A stretch of 64,000 nt of DNA from Rhodobacteraceae bacterium IMCC1909 (GTDB lineage Bacteria > Pseudomonadota > Alphaproteobacteria > Rhodobacterales > Rhodobacteraceae). The translations under genes and the position numbers were made by a program. Below are positions 45,009-53,990 of this stretch, piece by piece (the stretch's first letter is position 1; each line of letters starts with the position of its first letter). Location: NCBI GenBank assembly GCA_030704425.1, contig JAPDHM010000002.1, positions 372,001 through 436,000 of the forward strand, given 5' to 3'. A model generated the notes under the pieces. It made no database searches and was not told the origin of the DNA. It saw nothing but the letters and a program-made list of their open reading frames with translations.

Positions 45009-46115
45009 ATGAGCACCCACTCCCTCCTAATTTTGCCCGGCGACGGGATTGGTCCTGAAGTCATGACCGAAGTGCGCAAAGTCATTGCCTGGCTGGCCGA
45101 ACATCGGGACGTCCATTTTGGCGTGTCCGAAGATCTGGTTGGCGGCGCGGCCTATGATGTGCACGGCGTGCCTTTGCATGATGACACAATGGCAAAAGCA
45201 CAGGCCGCGGATGCGGTATTGCTTGGCGCTGTTGGCGGACCAAAATATGACACTCTTGATTTTTCTTTGAAACCAGAACGCGGCCTGCTGCGCCTGCGCA
45301 AGGAGATGGATCTCTTCGCAAACCTACGTCCTGCGCAATGTTTTGACGCGCTGGCCGATTTCTCCTCGCTCAAACGCGATGTGGTTGCGGGCCTCGATAT
45401 CGTTATCGTGCGCGAATTGACCTCCGGCAGCTATTTTGGCGAGCCGCGCGGCATCTTCAAAGAAGGCAACGAGCGCGTCGGCATCAACACCCACCGCTAT
45501 ACTGAATCCGAAATTGAACGCGCCGCGCGCGCGGCCTTTGAGCTGGCCTGCCGCCGCAGCAATCGGGTTTGCTCAATGGAAAAAGCCAATGTGATGGAAG
45601 CAGGCGTTTTGTGGCGCGATGTGGTGACAGAAGTGCATCAGGCCGATTACGCCGATGTCGAATTGTCGCATATGTATGCAGATAATGGCGCCATGCAGCT
45701 GGTGCGTGCGCCGAAGCAATTTGACGTGATCCTCACAGACAATTTATTTGGCGATATCCTCTCCGATTGCGCCGCGATGTTGACAGGCTCGCTGGGCATG
45801 TTGCCCTCTGCCAGCCTTGGCGCGCCAATGGAAAATGGCCGTCCGAAAGCACTCTATGAGCCGGTGCATGGCTCCGCACCAGATATAGCAGGACAGGGCA
45901 AAGCCAATCCAACGGCCTGCGTTTTGTCTTTCGCCATGGCGCTGCGCTATTCTTTTGATCTGGGCGCGGAAGCAACACGGATTGAAACTGCGGTCGAAAA
46001 CGTCCTCGCCGATGGGGTCCGCACGGCCGATCTGTTGCAGGCCGAAGGCGATACCGCCGTTTCCACAACACAGATGGGTGATGCCATCGTGGCCGCTTTG
46101 ACCGCCAGCCTGTAA
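45009..46115 (+). CDS. leuB: 3-isopropylmalate dehydrogenase
   Basis: This 368-residue NAD-dependent beta-decarboxylating dehydrogenase begins [32 protein letters not shown] holds the substrate arginines, and [28 protein letters not shown] carries the metal-binding aspartates. It performs the third step of leucine synthesis. It is separated from leuCD by 2.5 kb of pseudogenes and the EEP-family gene, so it must have its own promoter. A T9 terminator follows. Confidence 0.97.
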   Translation: MSTHSLLILPGDGIGPEVMTEVRKVIAWLAEHRDVHFGVSEDLVGGAAYDVHGVPLHDDTMAKAQAADAVLLGAVGGPKYDTLDFSLKPERGLLRLRKEMDLFANLRPAQCFDALADFSSLKRDVVAGLDIVIVRELTSGSYFGEPRGIFKEGNERVGINTHRYTESEIERAARAAFELACRRSNRVCSMEKANVMEAGVLWRDVVTEVHQADYADVELSHMYADNGAMQLVRAPKQFDVILTDNLFGDILSDCAAMLTGSLGMLPSASLGAPMENGRPKALYEPVHGSAPDIAGQGKANPTACVLSFAMALRYSFDLGAEATRIETAVENVLADGVRTADLLQAEGDTAVSTTQMGDAIVAALTASL

Positions 46116-46138
46116 AACGATTCTCAAAAAACAAAAAC

Positions 46139-46165
46139 CGCTGGGTCCGCCTGGCGTTTTTTTTT
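46139..46165 (+). terminator. Rho-independent terminator after leuB
   Basis: A 7-bp stem CGCTGGG / CCTGGCG (two G-U pairs) with a TCCG loop is followed directly by nine T residues, 23 bp after the leuB stop. Confidence 0.8.
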
Positions 46166-46198
46166 GACAAAGCCGGTGAAAACCGGTGCACTGCGGAT

Positions 46199-46984
46199 AT
46201 GGATATTATTGACACCGACCGCTACCGGATTGACCAACCTGACAGTGCCGAGTTCCGCGCGCTTTGTGCGCGATGCCAGACCGATCTTGAGACTCAAGGA
46301 CTTTTCAATCTGCCCGGCTTCCTACGCCCCAAGGCCATAGAACGCGCGCTCAATTGGGTTAAACCAGTCATCGCGCGAGATGCTTTTGTGCATAAGCGGG
46401 CCCATAACATCTATTTCAAAAAAGAGATTCCTGGCCTCGCGCCCGGTCATCCAGCCTTGCAAGAGCTGCAAACCATCAATCATACAATTTGTGCCGATCA
46501 AATTGAGGGAAGCCCCATAACCCGGCTTTATGACTGGCCTGCTTTAGCCAGTTTTTTGGCCCATGTCATGAATAAGCCCGCACTTTACACAATGGATGAT
46601 CGAATCGCCGGGGCCAATGTCATGACCTATTACCATGGCGAGGCGCTGAATTGGCATTTTGACCGCTCCGAATTTACCACAACGCTGCTTCTACAAGCCC
46701 CAAAGGCCGGCGGTGAGTTTGAGTATCTGCGCGATCTGCGCACCGCAGAGGATCCCAACTATGCAGGGGTGGCAGAGCTTTTGATGGGCAAGCGCCAGAC
46801 GCAGATTTGCCCGCAAGAAGCCGGAACTTTGAACGTGTTTCGCGGCGTAAACACCGCGCACCGGGTCACGCCGGTGGAGGGAGACCGGCCAAGAATCAAT
46901 GCGGTTTTAACCTATTACGAAACCCCCGGCCGCCGATTCTCGGAGCAAGAGCATCTTGGATTTTATGGCAGAACATTGGCCTAA
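46199..46984 (+). CDS. 2OG-Fe(II) oxygenase-like protein
   Basis: This 261-residue protein has a clear cupin-type iron site: His153 and Asp155 in ALNWHFDRSEFT, distal His221 in NTAHRV and Arg232 in RPRINAVLTYYE, which would bind the 2-oxoglutarate carboxylate. The N-terminal half has the helical cap seen in HalD/ArpA-like hydroxylases. It would hydroxylate or oxidise a small molecule; the substrate is unknown. It sits between leuB and a GntR-controlled amine operon, 91 bp before the operon regulator, and could supply or modify that operon's substrate. Confidence 0.8.
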   Translation: MDIIDTDRYRIDQPDSAEFRALCARCQTDLETQGLFNLPGFLRPKAIERALNWVKPVIARDAFVHKRAHNIYFKKEIPGLAPGHPALQELQTINHTICADQIEGSPITRLYDWPALASFLAHVMNKPALYTMDDRIAGANVMTYYHGEALNWHFDRSEFTTTLLLQAPKAGGEFEYLRDLRTAEDPNYAGVAELLMGKRQTQICPQEAGTLNVFRGVNTAHRVTPVEGDRPRINAVLTYYETPGRRFSEQEHLGFYGRTLA

Positions 46985-47034
46985 CGGCCCATTCTGTCGC
47001 AGATAGACCTCTCTAGGGTCGTCTTTGTAAAATT

Positions 47035-47057
47035 ATTGTATGCAATATGTATACAAT
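47035..47057 (+). promoter_or_regulatory. Candidate GntR operator / promoter
   Basis: A perfect 7-bp inverted repeat ATTGTAT / ATACAAT with a 9-nt spacer sits 18 bp before the GntR start codon. Inside it TGTATACAAT is itself close to the TTGTATACAA half-sites seen for FCD-type GntR regulators. It probably mediates autoregulation and control of the whole operon. Confidence 0.65.
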
Positions 47058-47075
47058 ATAAGGCAGGGAGACTCT

Positions 47076-47780
47076 ATGACGACTAGCCGCAAATCTCAAT
47101 GTCTGGACGCGATCCGTCACCAAATCCTTTCGCTCGCGCTGCCACCGGGCAGTGATTTGGACGAGGCCAAACTCGGTGCAGAATTTGGCATGTCACGCAC
47201 CCCGCTGCGCGAAGTTTTGCAAAAACTTGCCGGAGAAGGCTTTGTCAATATCACCCAAAATAAAGGGGCAAAGGTCGTCTCGATGGACATGGCCATGATG
47301 CGCAGTTTTTTCCAAACGGCGCCACTGATCTATGCCAATATCGCGCGTCTTGCCTGTGAAAATCGCAGCCTGCCACAGCTGAAGGCGCTCAAAATCAGCC
47401 AGCAACACTTTAAAATGGCCACGCGCAACAATGACTCCGCACAAGCGGCGATGCACAATCATCAATTCCATCACATCATTGGGGATATGTCGCAAAATTG
47501 CTACTTGATCCCAAGCCTCCAGCGCATGCTCATTGATCATACGCGCCTGAGCCAAACCTTCTATCGACCTGCGTCACCGGCTGAAAGCGCGCTGGTCAGA
47601 CAGGCCTGCGAACAACATGACCAGATGATCGCCGCCATTGAAAACCGGCACGCAGAGGTCGCCGTTGATCTGACTTTGCAGCATTGGGCCCTGTCGCAAG
47701 ACCGTATGGAGCGTTTCGTGCGCCCCGATCCATTGCCCGTTGAACTGGCCAGCCCGAAGGAGACAGCCAATGCAATTTGA
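47076..47780 (+). CDS. GntR-family (FCD) transcriptional regulator
   Basis: This 234-residue regulator has an N-terminal winged helix (LDAIRHQILSLALPPGSDLDE, then GMSRTPLREVLQKLAGEGFV) and an all-helical FCD effector domain with the histidine set HNHQFHHIIG and ACEQHDQMIAAI. GGGAG lies about 6 nt before the ATG. It is the first gene of the operon with the DapA-family, aldehyde dehydrogenase, MttB and FAD oxidoreductase genes and overlaps the next gene by 11 bp. The ligand is presumably a pathway metabolite. Confidence 0.92.
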   Translation: MTTSRKSQCLDAIRHQILSLALPPGSDLDEAKLGAEFGMSRTPLREVLQKLAGEGFVNITQNKGAKVVSMDMAMMRSFFQTAPLIYANIARLACENRSLPQLKALKISQQHFKMATRNNDSAQAAMHNHQFHHIIGDMSQNCYLIPSLQRMLIDHTRLSQTFYRPASPAESALVRQACEQHDQMIAAIENRHAEVAVDLTLQHWALSQDRMERFVRPDPLPVELASPKETANAI

Positions 47781-48678
47781 AGGCATCTATACCCCTGTGA
47801 TAACCCCTTATCACAATAATTTTTCCTTAAATCAGGACGCATTGGAGGCCACGATCAACCGTCTGATCGAGGCAGGAGTTCACGGTTTGATTATCGCGGG
47901 CACAACAGGCGAGTATTACGCTCAGAGCAGCGATGAGCGGGTTAAAATGATGTCTATTGCGCATGAAATCATTGCCGGAAGGCGGCCAATGATTGTGGGC
48001 ACGGGCGCTATTCGTACGGAAGATTCAATTCTCTATGCCAAGGCAGCCAAAAAAGCGGGTGCAGATGCACTTTTGATTGCCACCCCTCCCTATGCCTATC
48101 CGACAGATCGCGAGATTGCCCTGCACGCTTTGGCGATCGACCGCACGGCAGATCTGCCGGCCATGCTCTACAATTATCCCGGCCGTATGTGCGTCAATAT
48201 GGATGAGGAGACCCTCGACCGTCTGGGCCGCAGCCCAAATTTCTGCGCCATTAAGGAAAGCTCGGGCGATCCCAATCGGCTGCATATGCTGGCCCGCGAT
48301 TATCCGCATATTGCCCTTTCTTGCGGCATGGATGATCAGGCATTGGAATTCTTCGCCTGGGGCGCGCGCAGCTGGGTCTGCGCCGGGTCCAATTTTGCCC
48401 CCGAGGCGCATATTGCTCTGTACCAAAGCTGCGCAGTGGAGGGAAATTTCACCAAAGGGCGCGCGATCATGTCGGCCATGCTGCCCTTGATGCGGGTGCT
48501 CGAGCAGGGTGGGAAATTTGTTCAATGTATCAAATACGGCCTGACCCTACGCGGCATTGACGCAGGCCCGCCCCGAAAGCCGCTGCAACCGCTCAACAAA
48601 GACGACAAACGCCAATTGGCTGAGGTCATCGCAACAATGGACATCGCCATTGCACATATCATGGGAGAAGGCGCATGA
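47770..48678 (+). CDS. DapA/DHDPS-family aldolase or lyase
   Basis: This 302-residue class I aldolase-fold enzyme has GTTGE at 44-48, catalytic Tyr134 (LYNYPGRM) and Schiff-base Lys162 (AIKESSGD). AAGGAG precedes the ATG, which overlaps the GntR gene. It is unlikely to be true DapA for lysine synthesis, given the catabolic operon. Family options include 4-hydroxy-pyrroline-2-carboxylate deaminase, KDG-type dehydratase or an aldolase giving a semialdehyde; the adjacent aldehyde dehydrogenase supports a semialdehyde product. Its stop overlaps the next start by 4 bp. Confidence 0.85.
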   Translation: MQFEGIYTPVITPYHNNFSLNQDALEATINRLIEAGVHGLIIAGTTGEYYAQSSDERVKMMSIAHEIIAGRRPMIVGTGAIRTEDSILYAKAAKKAGADALLIATPPYAYPTDREIALHALAIDRTADLPAMLYNYPGRMCVNMDEETLDRLGRSPNFCAIKESSGDPNRLHMLARDYPHIALSCGMDDQALEFFAWGARSWVCAGSNFAPEAHIALYQSCAVEGNFTKGRAIMSAMLPLMRVLEQGGKFVQCIKYGLTLRGIDAGPPRKPLQPLNKDDKRQLAEVIATMDIAIAHIMGEGA

Positions 48679-50165
48679 GCGACTTACTAACAACCGCAGA
48701 GTATAAGGCGCTGGCCGCAGATCTCGACCTCCCGCGCACCGCTTTTATTGACGGCAAATACCGCGCCGGTCATGGCGCCGCTTTTACCACTTTCAACCCT
48801 GCCACCGGGCTGCCGCTGGCCGAAATTTCCGGCTGTGATGCAACCGATGTGGATCTGGCAGTGTCCAGAGCCCGCGAGGCCTTCGATCAAGGCCATTGGG
48901 CCAAACGCGCGCCATCGCAACGCAAAGAGGTGCTGATCCGCCTGTGCAAATTGATCACACGCAACCGCCGGGAATTGGTAGTGATGGAAAGTCTCGACAG
49001 CGGCAAGCCGATCTTAGATTGCGAAACCATCGACATTCCCGAGACCATCGAAACCTTGAAATGGCACGCGGAGTTGATCGATAAAATTTATGACCAAATG
49101 GCCCCGGCGCAAGAGGATGCCATCGCCATGATCCTGCGCGAACCCATTGGTGTCGTCGCCGCTATTTTGCCCTGGAACTTCCCACTGCTCATGATGGCGT
49201 GGAAAATCGGGCCCGCTTTGGCTGCGGGCAATTCTGTCATCGTAAAGCCCGCAGAGCAAACCAGCCTCACCGCCTTGCGCTTGGCCGAATTGGCCGCAGA
49301 GGCCGGCCTGCCCCGCGGGGTCTTGCAGGTCTTGCCCGGTGATGGGCCGACTGTCGGCGCGCCGCTTGGGCTTCATATGGATGTGGATATGGTCAGTTTC
49401 ACAGGCTCAACCGAGACCGGGCGGCATTTCCTGCGCTATGCCGCTGACAGCAATTTAAAGAAAGTTGTGCTGGAATGTGGGGGCAAAAACCCCTGCGTGG
49501 TGTTTGATGATGCTGAAAATCTCGATGCAGTGGCCAGTCATGTGGTCAATGCTGCCTTTTGGAACATGGGAGAGAATTGTTCCGCCGCCTCGCGTCTGAT
49601 TGTCCATCACGCCGTGAAAGAGCCCCTATTGGAGCGGATCTTGGCGCGGTTGCGAGATTGGAAAACAGGCGATCCGCTCAACCCCGCTCATCACCTGGGC
49701 GCGCTTATTGATGCAGAGCATTGCGCCAAAGTGGCCAGCTATCTGACAGGGACCGCATTGGCTGGTGGCACGGCAGAGGGGCCCTATGTGCTGCCAACAG
49801 TTTACGAGATCAGCCCAAAAGATGCCAAAGCCGTTGATGAAATTTTTGGGCCAATCCTGAGCGTGCTCACCGTGGCCAGCAATGATGAGGCCATTGCGCT
49901 GGCCAATGACACCAACTACGGTTTGGCCGCCTCCGTCTTCACCGCCAATACCCGCAACGCCATTCGCGCCGCCCGCGACATCAAGGCCGGAACCGTGACC
50001 GTCAACACCTATGGCGAAGGGTCCATCGCCACGCCCTTTGGCGGTTATAAACAATCGGGCTTCGGCGGGCGGGACAATGGTATTCATGCCCATGACCAAT
50101 TCACCGAAATCAAAACCATTTGGATTGATCTCACCGATCCAGCCGATGGCGACAATGTCGGGTAA
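48675..50165 (+). CDS. Aldehyde dehydrogenase family protein
   Basis: This 496-residue NAD(P)-dependent aldehyde dehydrogenase has Asn168 in LPWNFPL, general base Glu267 in LECGGKN and nucleophile Cys302 in NMGENCSAASR. The overall sequence resembles PuuC/gamma-glutamyl-aminobutyraldehyde or semialdehyde dehydrogenases. It probably oxidises the aldehyde made by the DapA-family or FAD enzyme of the same operon. The ATG overlaps the upstream stop. Confidence 0.92.
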   Translation: MSDLLTTAEYKALAADLDLPRTAFIDGKYRAGHGAAFTTFNPATGLPLAEISGCDATDVDLAVSRAREAFDQGHWAKRAPSQRKEVLIRLCKLITRNRRELVVMESLDSGKPILDCETIDIPETIETLKWHAELIDKIYDQMAPAQEDAIAMILREPIGVVAAILPWNFPLLMMAWKIGPALAAGNSVIVKPAEQTSLTALRLAELAAEAGLPRGVLQVLPGDGPTVGAPLGLHMDVDMVSFTGSTETGRHFLRYAADSNLKKVVLECGGKNPCVVFDDAENLDAVASHVVNAAFWNMGENCSAASRLIVHHAVKEPLLERILARLRDWKTGDPLNPAHHLGALIDAEHCAKVASYLTGTALAGGTAEGPYVLPTVYEISPKDAKAVDEIFGPILSVLTVASNDEAIALANDTNYGLAASVFTANTRNAIRAARDIKAGTVTVNTYGEGSIATPFGGYKQSGFGGRDNGIHAHDQFTEIKTIWIDLTDPADGDNVG

Positions 50166-50200
50166 AGGGCCACAAGTCTTGCCAAAGGGGAGGAACATTC

Positions 50201-51751
50201 ATGGCTGATGCCGTTGGCACCACGCGGCGCGGCCGCGGCGCGCGAAAAACCATAAGACAAACCCGCGATGTTGCTATGTTGCCCGCGCTGAAACGCCACC
50301 TGCCATTGACCGAACCCATGGATCAAGACCAGATCGAGAAGATCGATGCGGCCGCAATGAGCGTGCTTGAGGATGTCGGAGTGGTGTTTCGCGACCCCAT
50401 CGCCATTGCAGATTGGCGTGCCGCGGGGGCCGATATTCGCCATGGCGATCGGGTGCATTTGGACCGCGGTCTTGTGCGTGAGCTGATCTCCTCCATCCCC
50501 TCAAGCTTCACCTATCACGCGCGAAACCCCGCCAATAACCTGCCGTTCGGTCACGATCACTCCATCTTTGTGCCGATGACCGGCGCGCCCTATCTGCGGG
50601 ACCTCGAAGATATCAGGCGCAATCCAACCTTGGAAGACTTGGCAAATTTTCACAAGTTATCTCATATGCTGCCCGCGATGCACTCTTCCGCTCACCACAT
50701 TGTAGAACCCTATGATCACCCGATCAGCCAAAGGCATTTGCGCATTACCTATTCGTCGATGAAACATTCCGACAAGACCTTCATGGGCATGACCACCAGT
50801 CCCAAAAATGCCGAGGATGTCATGGAGATGTGTGCCCTGCTCTTTGGTGCGGATTATATGCAAAGCCATCCGGTCGTCACAGGCAATTGCAATGGAAACA
50901 GCCCGCTGGTTTGGGATGAAACAATGCTGGGGGCGCTGCGGGCCTTTGCCAAATACAACCAACCCATCCTATGCAGCCCCTTCGTTCTGGGCGGCGCCAA
51001 TACACCCGCATCTGTCGCCCCAACAGTGGCGCAGCTCAATGCCGAAGCCCTCAGCTGTCTGGCCTATACGCAGGTTGTCCGCAAAGGCACGCCTGCGATC
51101 TATGGCCATTATTTAGCCACCGTCAGTATGCGATCCGGCGCCCCTATGGCCGGCACGCCAGAAATCAGTTTGATGAATTTCATGATTGGCCAAATGGCGC
51201 GCTATTATAACGTACCCTGGCGGACTTCAAATACTTTGGGCGGTGCGAAAGTCCTTGACGCGCAGGCGGGATATGAAAGTGCCATGACCTTGAATGCCGT
51301 GCTCATGGCCGGGGCGAATTACATCTGGCACAGCGCCGGATGGAACGAAGCTGGTATGCATTGCTCGATGTCAAAATTCGTGGTTGACGCGGAACTTTGC
51401 GCCATGGGCTATCGTATGGCCGAGGGCATACGCTGGGATGATTTTGATGCAGCCATGCAGGCGGTGCGCGACATTGGGCCGGGCGGGCATTACCTTGGCC
51501 ATTCCCATACGCTTGAGAATTTCCAACGCGCCTTTTTCATGCCAGAGATGTTTGACAATAATTCGATTGAACAATGGCAGGCGGATGGCGCGCTGGACAC
51601 AAACACCCGCGGGTTGATACGCGCGCGTCAGATGCTCGACGAATATGAGGAACCAAAATTGGATCCTGGCATTGATGAAGCCCTACGTGACTTTATCGCG
51701 CGGCGTGAGCGGGAGATCCCGGCTGCCGACGCGCTGAACCAAGAGTATTGA
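50201..51751 (+). CDS. MttB-superfamily (trimethylamine methyltransferase-like) protein
   Basis: This 516-residue TIM-barrel methyltransferase of the MttB superfamily has recognisable segments MSVLEDVGVVFRDPIA near residue 50, VTGNCNGNSPLVWDE, SPFVLGGANTPAS and MNFMIGQMARYYNVPWRT. No in-frame amber codon interrupts it, so it is of the non-pyrrolysine type. Characterised non-Pyl homologues demethylate quaternary amines such as glycine betaine, proline betaine or carnitine onto a corrinoid protein. No corrinoid-protein gene lies in the operon. GGGGAGGA lies before the ATG, 35 bp after the aldehyde dehydrogenase. Confidence 0.88.
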   Translation: MADAVGTTRRGRGARKTIRQTRDVAMLPALKRHLPLTEPMDQDQIEKIDAAAMSVLEDVGVVFRDPIAIADWRAAGADIRHGDRVHLDRGLVRELISSIPSSFTYHARNPANNLPFGHDHSIFVPMTGAPYLRDLEDIRRNPTLEDLANFHKLSHMLPAMHSSAHHIVEPYDHPISQRHLRITYSSMKHSDKTFMGMTTSPKNAEDVMEMCALLFGADYMQSHPVVTGNCNGNSPLVWDETMLGALRAFAKYNQPILCSPFVLGGANTPASVAPTVAQLNAEALSCLAYTQVVRKGTPAIYGHYLATVSMRSGAPMAGTPEISLMNFMIGQMARYYNVPWRTSNTLGGAKVLDAQAGYESAMTLNAVLMAGANYIWHSAGWNEAGMHCSMSKFVVDAELCAMGYRMAEGIRWDDFDAAMQAVRDIGPGGHYLGHSHTLENFQRAFFMPEMFDNNSIEQWQADGALDTNTRGLIRARQMLDEYEEPKLDPGIDEALRDFIARREREIPAADALNQEY

Positions 51752-51753
51752 CC

Positions 51754-53085
51754 ATGAAAGTCTCGCGCCTGCCCATAGATCCCGGCCCGGCCGCTTGGGC
51801 GGATCTTCTGCCACCCGCCGCAGCGGCCCAAAGGCTGGAGGGCACGCAAACCGCCGATTGGTTGGTGATTGGCGGCGGCTTTGCTGGCCTCTCGGCACTG
51901 GCGCGGCTCAAGCAGCTGCACCCGGCAGATAAAATCATTCTGCTTGAGGCCAGCCGGATTGCCGATGGCCCTGCCGGGCGCAATTCGGGATTTATGATTG
52001 ATCTGCCCCATGATCTGGCGTCAGAGGATTACGGCGGCGCGCTTAACGAAGACCGACAGCAGATCGCAGCCAATCGCGCCGCAATTGCCTTCGCCCGCCA
52101 AATGGCCGAGGAATTTGAGCTGCCCTGCGAAGCGTTTAACCCTTGCGGCAAGTTCAATGCGGCTGCCAGCGCAAAGGGTCATCGCCACAATCAAGACTAT
52201 GCCCGCCATTTGACCCATGTGGGCGAGCCTTGGGAGATGTATGATGCGGTGCAAATGGTGGAATTGACCGGAACCGGCTATTATCAATCTGGCCTCTTCA
52301 CCCCCGGCACGGTCATGCTGCAACCGGCCATGTATATTCGCGGCATCGCGCGCGGCTTGGCATCACATCATGCCCTGATTTTCGAAAATTCGCCGGTGAC
52401 AGCGCTTGAGCACAATGGTGACTGGTCAGCCACCACCCCATGGGGCCAGGTGACAGCGCCGCGGGTTATTCTGGCCGTCAATGGCCACGCCAATTCCTTC
52501 GGGCTTTACCCGCAACAACTTATTCATGTGTTCACCTATGCCAGCATGACCCGCGCCTTGACCGCTCAGGAGGTGAAAACCTTGGGCGGGGCGCGCAATT
52601 GGGGCGCTACACCCGCCGACCCTTTAGGAACAACCGTGCGGCGCATATCTGGGATGGGCGGCGACCGCATCATCATCCGAAATCGCGCCACTTTCGATCC
52701 GTCCATGCAGGTCTCTGAGCGGCGCATTCGCGCGGTGTCGCGCAGTCATGACGCAAGTTTTTCCGCCCGTTTCCCCGCGCTGCGCCATATATCCATGCAA
52801 TATCGCTGGGGCGGGCGCCTGTGTCTTTCGCGCAATAATGTCGCCGCGTTTGGTGAGGTCATGCCGGGGCTCTATTCGGCCTGCTGCCAAAACGGTTTGG
52901 GAACGGCCAAGGGCACATTGCATGGCATGCTGGCCGCAGAACTGGCTAGTGGGCATGACAGCCCACTTTTGCAACAGGTCCAAGAGCAGGCCGCCCCGCG
53001 CCGCCTGCCCCCACCTCCTTTGGCCTGGCTTGGGGCCAATGCGCTTATGAAATGGGGCGAGTGGACCGCCGGAGCGGAGCTCTAA
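51754..53085 (+). CDS. FAD-dependent amine/amino-acid oxidoreductase (DAO family)
   Basis: This protein has 443 residues from the ATG at 51754. The FAD motif VIGGGFAGLSALARL follows an N-terminal extension of about 35 residues, as in PuuB/OrdL gamma-glutamylputrescine oxidases. RNSGFMIDLPHDL is the flavin-contacting loop, and YRWGGRLCLSRNN and GLYSACCQNGLGTAKGT close the FAD domain. It would oxidise an N-methyl amine or an amino or imino acid, delivering an aldehyde, imine or formaldehyde. It nearly abuts the MttB gene (2-bp gap) and ends the operon. Confidence 0.87.
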   Translation: MKVSRLPIDPGPAAWADLLPPAAAAQRLEGTQTADWLVIGGGFAGLSALARLKQLHPADKIILLEASRIADGPAGRNSGFMIDLPHDLASEDYGGALNEDRQQIAANRAAIAFARQMAEEFELPCEAFNPCGKFNAAASAKGHRHNQDYARHLTHVGEPWEMYDAVQMVELTGTGYYQSGLFTPGTVMLQPAMYIRGIARGLASHHALIFENSPVTALEHNGDWSATTPWGQVTAPRVILAVNGHANSFGLYPQQLIHVFTYASMTRALTAQEVKTLGGARNWGATPADPLGTTVRRISGMGGDRIIIRNRATFDPSMQVSERRIRAVSRSHDASFSARFPALRHISMQYRWGGRLCLSRNNVAAFGEVMPGLYSACCQNGLGTAKGTLHGMLAAELASGHDSPLLQQVQEQAAPRRLPPPPLAWLGANALMKWGEWTAGAEL

Positions 53086-53109
53086 ACCTGCGGCCCCTAC
53101 CTCAGCGAC

Positions 53110-53865
53110 CTATCTGGGTGGCAGTCCAACCAAAGCGCGCGAGGCAGGTTCACGCAGATGAAAATCTTCCCCCGCATACTCCGCGCCCCCCGGCCCGCAG
53201 AGATAGGCAATCGCCTGAGCCACATCCGAGGCCGGAATATGGTCGGACAGCTCCAATTGGCTGACCGGATTAACCCCGCTGGCTTTGATCTCAACCTGCA
53301 TCTGCGTCGCCACAGTGCCAGGGCTCAACCCCAAACAGCGAATGCCTTGATCGGCATATTCAGCATGGCCAGAGCGGGTCAATTGCAGCACTGCCGCCTT
53401 TGAGGCGCAGTAATGGCTCCATCCTTCCAGCACCCCATAGGCCGCACCGGACGAAATATTGAGGATCGTCCCGCCCCCCTGTGCCGTCATGATCGGCAGG
53501 GCCGCCTTCATCATGTAAAAGACACCTTTAACATTCACATCAATCACCCGGTCCCAATCGGCGGCTTCGAAATCCGCCATTCGATGCACAGGCAACAGCA
53601 TTCCTGCGTTATTGACGACAATATCAAGACGACCGAAGCGCGCCACGGCCTGATCAACAGCCGCCTGCACCTGTGCAAAATCGGCAATATCGCAGGCGAT
53701 CGCCAGCGCTTTTGGCCCAATTTTCTCTGCCAATTTCGCCAATTCAGCCTCAGAACGAGCCGTCAAAACCACCTGCGTCCCAAGGGTTGCAAAATGTTCA
53801 GCCGCCGCCGCTCCAATGCCGCGGCTTGCGCCCGTTATCAACACTGTTTGCCCTGAAAAATCCAT
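53110..53865 (-). CDS. SDR-family oxidoreductase
   Basis: This short-chain dehydrogenase has 251 residues from the ATG at 53865. It has the cofactor motif TGASRGIG, NNAG as NNAGMLLP, the catalytic Ser in ILNISSGAAYG and the YCASK active-site pair (Tyr, Lys). Arg after the TGASRG loop is compatible with NADP. The gene is on the strand opposite to the amine operon and converges on it; whether it belongs to the same pathway is unclear. It is divergent from the MFS gene. Confidence 0.92.
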   Translation of the reverse strand: MDFSGQTVLITGASRGIGAAAAEHFATLGTQVVLTARSEAELAKLAEKIGPKALAIACDIADFAQVQAAVDQAVARFGRLDIVVNNAGMLLPVHRMADFEAADWDRVIDVNVKGVFYMMKAALPIMTAQGGGTILNISSGAAYGVLEGWSHYCASKAAVLQLTRSGHAEYADQGIRCLGLSPGTVATQMQVEIKASGVNPVSQLELSDHIPASDVAQAIAYLCGPGGAEYAGEDFHLREPASRALVGLPPR

Positions 53866-53990
53866 TCTTGTTACGCCTTTTGCTTTGTCTGACCAAAGGC
53901 TAGCTCTGCCGCCCAATCTGCACAAGTCATCACTTCTGGCTTTACCCAACCGGCAAGCCATGGCACCACAACTTCAGATTGGAGATTGCC

